Part shown: one piece after another, positions 42,278 through 50,887 of the stretch
Position numbering within the stretch: the first letter of the stretch is position 1
Layout: every line of letters starts with the position of its first letter
Origin: Roseomonas sp. AR75
GTDB lineage: Bacteria > Pseudomonadota > Alphaproteobacteria > Acetobacterales > Acetobacteraceae
Direction: 5' to 3'
Length of the DNA stretch: 64,000 nucleotides
Assembly (NCBI RefSeq): GCF_005222815.1
Contig: NZ_STGB01000005.1
Span: forward strand, 1,029,184-1,093,183
Program-made: the position numbers and the translations under genes
The notes under the pieces: generated by a model
Told to the model about the DNA's origin: nothing
The model's input: only the letters and a program-made list of their open reading frames with translations
Databases searched by the model: none

Positions 42278-43895
42278 TCAGGCCTGCCCGGCCTTCGCCC
42301 AGCACCACGGCATGAGTTCGTCGATGCGGCTTTGCGGCCAGCCCTCGGCGAGGCGGGTGAGCAGGTCGGTGAGATATCGCTGCGGATCGACGCCGTTGAG
42401 CTTGCAGGTCTCGATCAGCGAGGCGATGGCGGCCCAGGCTTCGGCGCCCTCGTCGGATCCGGCGAACAGCGCGTTCTTGCGGCCGAGCGCCACGGGCCTC
42501 GCGGCACGCTCGACGCTGTTGGTGTCGAGTTCGATCCGGCCGTCGTCGAGAAACCGCACCCAGCCCTCGCGGTGGTTCAGCGCGTAGCGGATGGCATCCG
42601 CCATCGTGCTGCGCGCCGGCAGCTTCGCGAGCGTCATCTCGAACCAGGCGAACAGATCCTCGACGAGCGGACGGCTGCGTGAACGGCGCTCGGCCAGGCG
42701 CTGATCGGGCGATGTGCCCCGGCTCTCGGCCTCGATGGCGGAGGAGGCGCGGCGATGCGGCGCAGCGCCTCCTCCGCGATCGGCGCCTTGGCTTTCAGCG
42801 CCAGGTCGTAGAACTGCCGCCGCGCATGGCTCCAGCAGAACGCCACGACCGCCGGGCCCGGACCCGTGGCCGGGGCAGCGAGCGTCTTGTAGCCGGCATA
42901 GCCGTCGCATTGCAGGATGCCGCGGTAGCCGCCGAGCAGCGCCCTGGCGTGCTCGCGCCCGCGGCCCGGGGCGTAGGTGTAGACGACTGCCGGCGGCTCC
43001 GTCCCGCCCCATGGCCGGTCGTCGCGCGCGATCGTCCAGAACCAGCCGGTCTTGGTCCTGCCGCGGCCCGGGTCCAGCACCGGCACCGAGGTCTCGTCGG
43101 CGAACAGCCGCGCCGAGGCCAGCAGGATTTCCTTCATGCGGCGCACCACGGGAACGGCCTCGGCGGCGCCGGTCCGACCCAGGCCGCCAGCGTCGCGCGG
43201 TCGACGAGGATGCCCTGCCGCGCCAGGATCCCGGCTTGGCGATAGAGCGGCAGATGATCGGCGTAGCGCGAGACCATCACATGTGCGACCGTCGCCTCGG
43301 TCGGCAGCCCGCCCTCGACCAGACGCGCCGGCGCGGGCCGCTGCACCACCACGCCGGCGCAGGACCGGCAGGCGAGCTTCGGCCGCTTCGTCACGATCAC
43401 CCGGAACTGAGCCGGGATCACGTCGAGCCGCTCCGAGGTGTCGGCGCCGATCTCCATCATCGCGGCCGCACAGCACGGGCAGGCAGTGCTCTCCGGCGCC
43501 AGCACCACCTCGATGCGCGGCAGGTGCGCGGGCAGCGCGCCGCGGCTGGCCCGGCGCTTGGCGGTGCGTTCCTTCCGCAGGTCCGGATCGCGCTTCTCGG
43601 CCTCGGCGTCCGCCGTGGCGATCGCCGTCTCGAGGTCGGCCAGGCCGAGCTCCAGCTGCTCCTCCGGCAGCCGCTCAGACTTGCGACCGAACTGGTGCCG
43701 CTGCAGCTTCAGCAGAATGTGGCGCAGACGGTCGTTCTGCGCCTCCAGCGCATCACGCGCGGCGCGAGCGTCGTCGCGCTCCGCCACCATCTCGATCAGG
43801 AGGGCGCGCAGGATCGCCGGGTCGTCGGGGAGTGCGGCGATGTCGAACGCGTCGGGCACAGCGGAATCGTCGCCTATCCTCTCGCGTCGCGCCAA
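42278..43895 (-). pseudogene. tnpC: IS66 transposase TnpC, broken by two frameshifts
   Basis: The DDE transposase of the element. The N-terminal part (43895 down to about 43170) has the leucine-zipper region RHILLKLQRHQFGRKSERLP, the CPCCAAAMMEIGADTSERLD zinc-finger and RYADHLPLYRQAGILARQGI. Near 43170 the frame breaks: one frame ends WVGPAPPRPFPWCAA, and the continuation is RTGAAEAVPVVRRMKEILLA with DETSVPVLDPGRGRTKTGWF, LQCDGYAGYKTLA and CWSHARRQFYDL. A second break near 42755 leads to AIEAESRGTSPDQRLAERRS and NHREGWVRFLDDGRIELDTN with SVERAARPVALGRKNALFAG. All domains remain, but no single protein is made, so the element is probably not autonomous. Confidence 0.85.
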
Positions 43896-43905
43896 GGGGA
43901 AAGCG

Positions 43906-44253
43906 CTACCCCGCGACCTCGGGGCGCGCCGTCCAGGCCGGCATGCGCCAGTCGATCCCTTCCAGCAGCATCGACAACTGCGCCGGCGTCAGCGACACCA
44001 CTCCGCCCTGCGCAGCCGGCCATACGAACTTCCCGCGGTCGAGCCGCTTGGCGTAGAGGCAAAGGCCCTGGCCGTCCCAGAACAACAGCTTCACCAGGTG
44101 ACCGCGACGCCCGCGAAAGGCGAACACGTGGCCGCTGAACGGGTCACGCCCCAGCACCTCCTGCACAAGCCGCGCCAGCCCGTCGAAGCCCTGGCGCATG
44201 TCCGTCGGACCTGCCGCAAGCCAGACACGCACGCCCGCCGGTAGGCCGATCAC
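43906..44253 (-). CDS. tnpB: IS66 accessory protein TnpB
   Basis: A 115-residue IS66 Orf2/TnpB protein. GVRVWLAAGPTDMRQGFDGL and DPFSGHVFAFRGRRGHLVKL followed by LFWDGQGLCLYAKRLDRGKF are the family pattern. It overlaps tnpA by ATGA and is needed with TnpA and TnpC for transposition; its own activity is unknown. The gene is intact. Confidence 0.93.
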   Translation of the reverse strand: MIGLPAGVRVWLAAGPTDMRQGFDGLARLVQEVLGRDPFSGHVFAFRGRRGHLVKLLFWDGQGLCLYAKRLDRGKFVWPAAQGGVVSLTPAQLSMLLEGIDWRMPAWTARPEVAG

Positions 44254-44696
44254 GCCTCCAGCGCCGCCGCCAGCCGCACGACCGCAGCGGCATCCGTCGT
44301 CGTCGCGACCCGCAGCACTCGCCCATTGCGCAGCACCACCTCGATCGGGGCGGGCGCGATGCCGGCTACGGGCGCTGGCTTGGGCTGCGGAGGCGCCGCA
44401 TCGGGCGCCACGATGCGCACCGGCAGCAACTGCGGCCTCGCCGCCCGCCGGCTCGGAACCTCACCCCGTGCGGCGCGCCGCCAGCGATGCAGCAGGCTTG
44501 TGCAGATGCCGTGCCGCCGCGACACCGCCGTCACCGTCTTGCCAGGCTGCAGCGTCTCCGCCACCAGCCTGACCTTCTCCTCCGCACTGAAGCTTCGGCG
44601 CCCTTCGCCACGGGTGATGATCTCGACCCGCTCCGACGCCACGGTGCCAGCACCGGTGCTGGCACCAGTGCCAAACATTCCTCTCGCCATCGCCAC
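44250..44696 (-). CDS. tnpA: IS66 accessory protein TnpA
   Basis: A 148-residue IS66 TnpA. Residues about 30-70 are a Trp-repressor-like helix-turn-helix: RRSFSAEEKVRLVAETLQPG and TVTAVSRRHGICTSLLHRWR. The C-terminal part ends IEVVLRNGRVLRVATTTDAA. Several ATGs at the N-terminus are possible (44696, 44690, 44678). The gene lies next to the right inverted repeat and is the promoter-proximal gene of the element. Intact. Confidence 0.9.
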   Translation of the reverse strand: MAMARGMFGTGASTGAGTVASERVEIITRGEGRRSFSAEEKVRLVAETLQPGKTVTAVSRRHGICTSLLHRWRRAARGEVPSRRAARPQLLPVRIVAPDAAPPQPKPAPVAGIAPAPIEVVLRNGRVLRVATTTDAAAVVRLAAALEA

Positions 44697-44938
44697 ACCT
44701 CCGCGATGGCCTTCCTCTCAGCACTTAACGCTCCGCCGCAAGAAGGGCCGCTGGGCAACGCTTACGGACCTGCTGACTTGGGCGCTTTAGTACGGAACTC
44801 AAAGACCCAGGTAAATGGCCGGTTTCAGCGCGGTGGGCACTCGCCCTGCTTCGAATATTCGAGTGGTTCCCAAGAGTGGCCGGAGCACGAATCGGATATG
44901 CGCCAGCGTCGATTCTAACCTGCTGATTGCATAGCCGG

Positions 44939-45145
44939 TCAGTTCAAGCCCAAAGCCTTGAAGGCAGCTGTCTTTGGATCCCCGAAAAAAATTGGATCGA
45001 CGTGCTCCATCACATCGCCGCTGACCTCGAGATAGCTTCTCTTGCTCTCGATCGGGATCAGGGCGCGCTTCGCCCCATTGTCCATGGCGACTTGGAGCGG
45101 CTCTACCAAGGACCTCACGCCCTTGATGTTCCCTTGGATGCTTAG
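44939..45145 (-). pseudogene. C-terminal fragment of a Lon-like (BrxL-type) protease, cut by the IS5 element
   Basis: About 68 residues on the opposite strand to the BREX operon: LSIQGNIKGVRSLVEPLQVA, MDNGAKRALIPIESKRSYLE, VSGDVMEHVDPIFFGDPKTA and AFKALGLN, ending in a TGA. This is the last part of a Lon S16 protease domain: GNIKGV carries the Lys of the Ser/Lys dyad, and AKRALIPIESKR matches the conserved Lon strand. Classical BrxL proteins end like this. The upstream end is at the IS5 insertion (TTA target). Reading on past the IS at 46093 gives only a few fitting residues (WSD) and then no similarity, so most of the gene was already lost. The first 15 residues of the open frame are IS sequence. 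Confidence 0.75.
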
Positions 45146-46089
45146 AGCCCATCCGGGAAGTTCTGATTCATGCTGAGGGCATTGCGGCAAGCCGTCGAAG
45201 CATGATGCGGATCATGGCCATGCGGACGAAGGCGGCGGCGATGCGGCAGTGCCGCTCGAAGTCGCGGGCGAGGCGGCGGTTGCGGCTGATCCATCCGAAG
45301 GTGCGCTCGACGATCCAGCGCTTCGGCAGCACGACGAAGCGATGGCGGTCGCAGCGGCGCATGATCTCGATCTTCCACCTGCCGGTGCGCGCAACCGCGG
45401 CCGCCATCTTCGGTCCTTGATAGCCGGCATCACCGATGATGCGCTCGACGAAGGGGAACAGTCGCCGGGCCTGACGCAGCAGTGGCTCGGCGCCGTCGCG
45501 ATCCTGCACGTGGGCCGGATGGACGACGACAGCGAGCAGCATGCCCATCGTGTCGGTCAGCAGGTGGCGCTTGCGGCCGACGACCTTCTTGCCCGCATCG
45601 TAGCCGGACGGATCGAGCGTAGTGCCCCCTTTTGCACGCCCTTCGCCGTCTGGCTGTCGATGATCGCAGTGGTCGGGCTGGCTTCGCGCCCAGCCTGCTC
45701 GCGCACCGCGACGTAGAGGACATGATGGATGCGCTCGATGGTCCCCTCCCATTCCCATCGGGAAAAGTAATCCCACACCGTGCTCTTCGGCGGCAGATCC
45801 TTGGGCAGCGCCTGCCACTGACAGCCGGTGGAGAGCACGTAGAACACCGCGTTCAGCACCTCGCGCACATCCACCGTGCGCCGCCTGCCGCAACGCTTCG
45901 CCGGGCGGATCAGTGGCATCACCAGCGCCCATTCGGCATCCGTCAGGTCCGACGGATAGCGCAGCCCACGCCGGTCCGCCGCACGTCGATGTTCTGATGT
46001 CCATGCCATCCGTCTGCCCCCGCGAATCGTCCACGGACACAGCAAATCACAGCCGATTCAATCGACTCCACTTCTTTCCGGATGGGCTC
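45145..46089 (-). mobile_element. IS5-family (IS427-type) insertion sequence, 945 bp
   Basis: Terminal inverted repeats GAGCCCATCCGGGAAG at the left end and, read inward, GAGCCCATCCGGAAAG at the right end. A 3-bp target duplication TTA flanks it (45142-45144 and 46090-46092), in the context CTTAG, as expected for IS427-type elements. Both transposase frames are present, so the element looks recent and may be active. Confidence 0.93.
45168..46009 (-). CDS. IS5/IS427 transposase, two frames joined by a slippery site
   Basis: The first frame starts at ATG 46009 (MAWTSEHRRAADRRG) and has the DUF4096-type N-terminus YPSDLTDAEWALVMPLIRPA and VREVLNAVFYVLSTGCQWQA, then SPTTAIIDSQTAKG with the first catalytic Asp. 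The second frame continues GTTLDPSGYDAGKKVVGRKR, FPFVERIIGDAGYQGPK and VLPKRWIVERTFGWISRNRR, carrying the other DDE residues. The frames overlap at AAAAGGGGG (minus strand; plus positions 45625-45633), a typical programmed frameshift site in this group. So a full-length transposase is probably made by slippage, and the gene need not be broken. Confidence 0.88.
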
Positions 46090-46281
46090 TTAGATCGGAC
46101 CACGTAATCGATGGCCCCCGCTGGAAAGCCTGCGACACATCAACATCGTCACTTAGGTCGCGGTGCCCTGCGCTGACCTTCGCACGGGACCAAAAGTCGC
46201 GTGGGAGCTTACAGAATATTCAGTCTCTTGGAGCAATCTCCCCACTTGCCACCCGGCTTCCGCCCTCGAGCAAGGCACGCC

Positions 46282-48267
46282 ATGCCCCTGATCAACCCTG
46301 GTCCCGAGCAATCCACGCCCAAGTTGAACGGGCACCTCAACGGCCATGGCCCTGGCCGGGTCGCCGCTCTCGTCGCGCCGCCCCCGAAGGTCGGGCGCTC
46401 GCCCGCGCCACAGCGGCGCAGCGGCAGCGATCCGCAGCGCCGGCAACGCACCTTTGCCCGCCAGCAGAAGGCCGCGGAGCGCGTCGCCTCGGCCACCACA
46501 CAGGTCGCCAGCGGCATCGCCGAGGCCGCCTCCGCCTGCGAGCAGCTGCGCAGCGCCATGACGCAGATCGCCAGCGGTGCGGCCCAGGCCGCTGCCGCTG
46601 CCGAGCAGTCGCAGCGCGCCGTCACGCGGATCGCCGGCAACATCCGCGGCGCCGCAGAGGCAGCCGACACATCGCTCCGCAAGACCGACACGCTGCAGGG
46701 CCTGATCGGCTCGGTCGCGGCCCGCATCGGCGGCTCCATCGCCAGCATCGGCCAGGCCGCGGAGCGCCAGGCGGCCTCCGTCGTCATGGTGGAGGAGCTG
46801 GATCGCCAGGCGGCGAACATCGGCGACATCGTCAAGGCCGTGGCGCGCATCGCCGACCAGACCAACCTGCTCGCGCTGAACGCGGCAATCGAGGCGGCGC
46901 GCGCCGGCCAGCACGGGAAGGGCTTCGCCGTCGTCGCCGACGAGGTGCGCACCCTGGCCGAGACGAGCGAGCGCAGCGCGCGCGACATCCAGGAGCTCGT
47001 CGGCCAGATCCAGCGCGACGTGAAGGTCATCGCGGATGGCATCAACGCCTCCGCGACCTCCGCGCGGGACGAGGCGGAGAACGGCCGCAGCGTGACCGCA
47101 CAGCTCGAAGCGATCCGCGCCGACATGGAGACGATCGTCGCCGGCGCGCGCGACATCCTGAAGGCGGCCGACGAATCCAACACCGCCGCCGGAGAGGCGC
47201 AGAAAGGCGCGGAGGCGATCTCCGCCGCCGCGCAGGAGCAGTCCGCCGCCTGCGAGGAGGCGGTGAAGACGGTCGAGCAGCAGACCACCGCGCTCACCCA
47301 GTCCGAGCAGGCGTCGGGCGAACTCTCGGAGATCTCGGAGGAGCTGAAGAACAGCACCGACATCGGCAAGAGCGCGGAAGAGGTCGCCTCCACCTCGGAG
47401 GAGCTGTCGGCCGCGGTGGAGGAGATCAACCGTGCCGCAGCCGAGATCATGACCGCCGTCGAGCAGATCAGCCGCGGCGCGCAGCAGCAGGGCGCCGCGA
47501 CGCAGCAATCCGCCGCCGCCATCGCGCAGATCCAGAAGAGTGCCCAGATCTCCAACGAGCGCGCCGGCGAGGCGTTGGAGAAGGGCGAGGCCATGGGCAC
47601 CGCACTGCGTCAGAATGCCGAGGCCGTCGAGCAGATGATCGCCGGCGTGGAGCAGTCCGTGCGCGACAACGCCGCCTCGCGCGAGCAGGTCAATGCGCTG
47701 GAGCAGGTCAGCCGCCGCATCGACAAGATCGTGGACGCGATCACCACCGTCTCGATCCAGACCAACATGCTGGCGGTGAACGGCGCGATCGAGGCGGCGC
47801 GCGCCGGGGAGTTCGGCAAGGGCTTCATGGTGGTGTCCACCGACATCCGCAACTTGGCGCGCGACAGCAGCGAGAACGCGGACCGCATCAAGGACCTGGT
47901 CAAGTCCGTGCAGGACCAGATCGTCGCGGTCCGCCGCGACCTCGAGAACACGGCCGCGCTTGCCGCGGCCGAGGTGGAGAAGAACCGGGCGATCACCACG
48001 GACCTGCAGACGGTCGCGGAGGACATGCGCCTCGTCGTCGCCGGAAACCAGGCGATTGCGCGCAGCGCGACGGACATCCTCGCCGCGCTCGAGGAGGCGA
48101 AGCGCGGCGTGGACCAGGTGGCCTCGGCCGCCACCCAGGCCTCGACCGCGGCGAACCAGGCCGCGCAGGCTGCGCGCGAGCAGTCGAAGGGCGCGGAGGA
48201 ACTGGCGGCGGCGGTGGAGGAGATCGCCTCGCTCGCCGACGAGCTGCAGACCCGCGACGCCGCCTGA
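46282..48267 (+). CDS. Cytoplasmic chemoreceptor with two MCP signalling domains
   Basis: A 661-residue all-helical protein with no signal peptide or membrane segment. It contains two MCP hairpin tips: IADQTNLLALNAAIEAARAG with QHGKGFAVVADEVRTLAETS (residues about 193-230) and VSIQTNMLAVNGAIEAARAG with EFGKGFMVVSTDIRNLARDS (about 490-530). The first 70 residues are Pro/Arg-rich and disordered; no sensory domain is visible. The ATG at 46282 has AAGG seven bases upstream. It is the first gene of the chemosensory operon (16 bases before cheW). Two tips in one chain could let one receptor cross-link CheA/CheW arrays. Confidence 0.88.
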   Translation: MPLINPGPEQSTPKLNGHLNGHGPGRVAALVAPPPKVGRSPAPQRRSGSDPQRRQRTFARQQKAAERVASATTQVASGIAEAASACEQLRSAMTQIASGAAQAAAAAEQSQRAVTRIAGNIRGAAEAADTSLRKTDTLQGLIGSVAARIGGSIASIGQAAERQAASVVMVEELDRQAANIGDIVKAVARIADQTNLLALNAAIEAARAGQHGKGFAVVADEVRTLAETSERSARDIQELVGQIQRDVKVIADGINASATSARDEAENGRSVTAQLEAIRADMETIVAGARDILKAADESNTAAGEAQKGAEAISAAAQEQSAACEEAVKTVEQQTTALTQSEQASGELSEISEELKNSTDIGKSAEEVASTSEELSAAVEEINRAAAEIMTAVEQISRGAQQQGAATQQSAAAIAQIQKSAQISNERAGEALEKGEAMGTALRQNAEAVEQMIAGVEQSVRDNAASREQVNALEQVSRRIDKIVDAITTVSIQTNMLAVNGAIEAARAGEFGKGFMVVSTDIRNLARDSSENADRIKDLVKSVQDQIVAVRRDLENTAALAAAEVEKNRAITTDLQTVAEDMRLVVAGNQAIARSATDILAALEEAKRGVDQVASAATQASTAANQAAQAAREQSKGAEELAAAVEEIASLADELQTRDAA

Positions 48268-48282
48268 CCAGGAGCGCGAGGG

Positions 48283-49785
48283 ATGAGCACGACGACGGAA
48301 CCCGGCGCGGAGGCCGAGGCCGACGGGCGGCAGTTCGTGACCTTCCGCATCGGGGCGGAGCTGTTCGGCGTGAAGCTGGCTGAGGTGCAGGAGATCATCC
48401 GCATGCCCGACCTCGTGCAGGTGCCGCTGGCGCCGGCCGGGCTGGAGGGCATTGCGAACCTGCGCGGCGCGGTGCTGCCGGTGACCAGCCTGCGGCGCGT
48501 CTTCGGTGCGGCGGAGGCGGCGCATGACGACTCGACCCGCGTGGTGGTCGTGCGGCTGAAGGACCGGCCCGCCGGCTTCGTCGTGGACCGCATGGCCAGC
48601 GTCGTCACCGCCGACCCGGATGCGATCGACGACGCCGCCTCGATCGGCGGCACGGTGCGCAGCGAGTTGCTGCGCGGCGTGATCAAGCGCGCCGATGGGA
48701 TGATCCAGTTGCTGGAACCCGCGCGCCTGGTCGGCGAGATGCCCGCTTCGCGCGGCGCTGCCGGTCCTGCCCGCATGGCGGCCTCCGCACCCAAGGACGC
48801 GGCCACGGAGGCGCCACAGGACGACATCCAGCTCGTCAGCTTCGAGGCTGCCGGCGAGGAATACGCCTTCCCGATCGGCCAGGTGCAGGAGATCGTGCAG
48901 CTTCCCGCGGCGATCACGCAGGTGCCGCAGGCGCCGCCCGCGGTGCTCGGCGTCGTCACGCTGCGCGAGCGGCTGCTGCCCCTGATCTCGCTGCGCCGGC
49001 TGTTCGGCCTGCCGGCCGGCGAGCTCGGCGAGAGCTGCCGGATCGTCGTGGTCGCGCCGGGCGGCGCACAGGCCGCCGTGGGGCTTGTGGTGGACCGGGT
49101 GAGGGAAGTGCTCCGCGTGCCGCGCGGCCTGGTGGACGCGGTGCCGCCGCTGCTGGACGACGGCGCGACGGGGCGGCTTGAGGGTGTCTGCCGGCTGGAG
49201 GACGGGCGGCGGCTGACCGTCATCCTCTCTGCGGCGCGGCTGTTCGGGGACGCGGCCTTGCGCGCCGCGATCGACGCGACGACGGAGGAAGCGGCGATGG
49301 AAGAAGGCGGGGTCCGCTCGGCGGCGGCGGAGGCCGACGAGCAGTTCGTCGTCTTCCGCCTGGCCGGCGAGGAATACGGCGTGCCGACCGAAGCGGTTCA
49401 GGAGATCGTCCGTGTCCCGGAGGAATTGACGCGCATCCCGCGCACGCCCGACTTCATCGAGGGCGTGGTGAACCTGCGCGGGACCGTTCTGCCGGTGGTG
49501 GACCAGCGGCGCCGCTTCGGGCTGCCCGAGCTTCCACGCAACGACCGCCAGCGGATCATGGTGTTGCAGATCGCGGGCCGCCGCACCGGCCTTGTCGTGG
49601 ACCAGGTGTCGGAGGTGCTGAAGCTGCCGCGCGCCGCGATCGAGCCTGCGCCCGAGCTGTCCGAGCAGCAGGCACGGCTGATCCGGCGCGTCGCCAACAT
49701 CGAGGCGCAGCAGCGCATGGTGCTGCTGCTCGATCCCGCCAACCTGCTGGATGCCGGCGAGCTCGACGCGCTCGCCGCCGCATGA
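48283..49785 (+). CDS. CheW coupling protein with three CheW domains
   Basis: A 500-residue protein made of three CheW domains in tandem. Domain 1 (about 10-155): FVTFRIGAELFGVKLAEVQE, GLEGIANLRGAVLPVTSLRR. Domain 2 (about 180-330): LVSFEAAGEEYAFPIGQVQE, VLGVVTLRERLLPLISLRRL. Domain 3 (about 345-495): FVVFRLAGEEYGVPTEAVQE, IEGVVNLRGTVLPVVDQRRR. The domains are separated by Ala/Glu-rich linkers. It should couple receptors to CheA. Multi-CheW proteins are known in other chemosensory systems. An AGGAG site precedes the ATG at 48283. Confidence 0.92.
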   Translation: MSTTTEPGAEAEADGRQFVTFRIGAELFGVKLAEVQEIIRMPDLVQVPLAPAGLEGIANLRGAVLPVTSLRRVFGAAEAAHDDSTRVVVVRLKDRPAGFVVDRMASVVTADPDAIDDAASIGGTVRSELLRGVIKRADGMIQLLEPARLVGEMPASRGAAGPARMAASAPKDAATEAPQDDIQLVSFEAAGEEYAFPIGQVQEIVQLPAAITQVPQAPPAVLGVVTLRERLLPLISLRRLFGLPAGELGESCRIVVVAPGGAQAAVGLVVDRVREVLRVPRGLVDAVPPLLDDGATGRLEGVCRLEDGRRLTVILSAARLFGDAALRAAIDATTEEAAMEEGGVRSAAAEADEQFVVFRLAGEEYGVPTEAVQEIVRVPEELTRIPRTPDFIEGVVNLRGTVLPVVDQRRRFGLPELPRNDRQRIMVLQIAGRRTGLVVDQVSEVLKLPRAAIEPAPELSEQQARLIRRVANIEAQQRMVLLLDPANLLDAGELDALAAA

Positions 49786-49804
49786 CGCCGGAGCGTCTCG
49801 GACA

Positions 49805-50884
49805 ATGCCGATCCGCCTGCTTGTGGTGGACGACAGCGCGCTGATGCGCCGGCACATGCGCCAGGTCTTCGAAGCCGAAGGCGGCTTCGAACTCGCCTTC
49901 GCACGCAACGGGCGCGAGGCGCTGGACCAGGCGGCCGCCTTCCGTCCCGACGTCGTCACCCTCGACGTCAACATGCCGGAGCTCGACGGCCTCTCCTGTC
50001 TTGAGCAGCTCTCCCGCACGGGGTCGCAGGCGCGGGTGGTCATGGTCTCCTCGCTGACCGAGGAAGGCGCGGCGGTCACGCTGCGTGCGCTGCAGCTCGG
50101 CGCGGTGGACTTCGTGCCGAAGCCGGACGGCACCGTCTCACTCAGCATCGACCGCATCCGCCCGATGCTGCTGGACAAGGTGCGCACCGCGGCGCGCGCG
50201 CGGCCGCGCCGCGCCATCGGCCTGCGCGAGCGCGTCACCGCCCGCCGGGCGACGGTGGAACGCGGGGCTGCGGCCGTCGCGCAACGCGGCGCGCTGCGCT
50301 CGGCGGTCAACGGGCTGGTGCTCGTCGGCGTCTCCACTGGTGGGCCGCGCACCCTGGAGGAGATCCTGCCCCTGCTGCCCGAGGGTTTCCCCTGGCCGGT
50401 GCTGGTCGCGCAGCACATGCCTTCAAGCTTCACCGGCGTCTTCGCGCGCCGGATGGACGGGCTCTGCGCGCTGGAGGTGACGGAGGTCTCGGGGCCGGTG
50501 CCGCTGGAGCGCGGCCGCATCTACATCGGCCGCGGCGATACGGACCTGGTGGTGGAGAAGCGCCTCGGCCGCCTGGTCGCCAACGCCGTTCCGCCCGATG
50601 GCAGTCTCTGGCACCCCAGCGCGGACCGCCTGGTGGCCAGCGCGATGGCCGCGCTGCCTGCGGGCTCGCTCACCGGCGTGCTGCTCACCGGCATGGGCGA
50701 CGACGGCGCGGCGGCGATGGCGGAGCTTCGCCGGCGTGGCGGCCGCACGATCGCGGAGGCGGAATCGAGCGCGGTGGTGTTCGGCATGCCGGCCGAGCTG
50801 ATCCGGCGCGGCGGCGCGGATGTCGTGCTGCCCGCCGACGGGGTGGCGCGCCAGCTGCTCGCCTGGGCGCGACGGGACGGCTGA
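49805..50884 (+). CDS. cheB: CheB protein-glutamate methylesterase
   Basis: A 359-residue two-domain enzyme: a receiver domain (residues 1-120; VVDDSALMRR, phospho-acceptor Asp54 in VVTLDVNMPELDG) and a methylesterase domain with catalytic Ser in LVLVGVSTGGPRTLEEILPL, His in LVAQHMPSSFTGVFARRM and Asp in GVLLTGMGDDGAAAMAEL. It removes methyl groups from receptor glutamates and so resets adaptation, opposing CheR. The ATG at 49805 is used; the upstream frame overlaps cheW and is not needed. The linker (about 120-175) is Arg/Ala-rich. Confidence 0.95.
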   Translation: MPIRLLVVDDSALMRRHMRQVFEAEGGFELAFARNGREALDQAAAFRPDVVTLDVNMPELDGLSCLEQLSRTGSQARVVMVSSLTEEGAAVTLRALQLGAVDFVPKPDGTVSLSIDRIRPMLLDKVRTAARARPRRAIGLRERVTARRATVERGAAAVAQRGALRSAVNGLVLVGVSTGGPRTLEEILPLLPEGFPWPVLVAQHMPSSFTGVFARRMDGLCALEVTEVSGPVPLERGRIYIGRGDTDLVVEKRLGRLVANAVPPDGSLWHPSADRLVASAMAALPAGSLTGVLLTGMGDDGAAAMAELRRRGGRTIAEAESSAVVFGMPAELIRRGGADVVLPADGVARQLLAWARRDG

Positions 50885-50887
50885 GGC

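Larger units (their letters stand above)
42241..44765 (-). mobile_element. IS66-family insertion sequence (decayed), 2.5 kb
   Basis: Terminal inverted repeats: left GTAAGCGTTGCTCCGCGGCC (from 42241) and right, read inward, GTAAGCGTTGCCCAGCGGCC (ending 44765). The cargo is tnpA-tnpB-tnpC, the IS66 set, all on the minus strand. The 8-base flanks (GCGGCGTG and GGACCTGC) do not match, so no target duplication remains: either rearranged or old. It sits 109 bases after brxL. Confidence 0.88.

Noticed and set aside
42233..44773. 8-bp target duplication of the IS66 element
   Set aside because: The 8 bases on each side (GCGGCGTG and GGACCTGC) do not match.
46153..50520. A 1455-codon open frame on the minus strand
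   Set aside because: Antisense to the MCP, CheW and CheB genes, which have clear domains on the plus strand; low-complexity composition.
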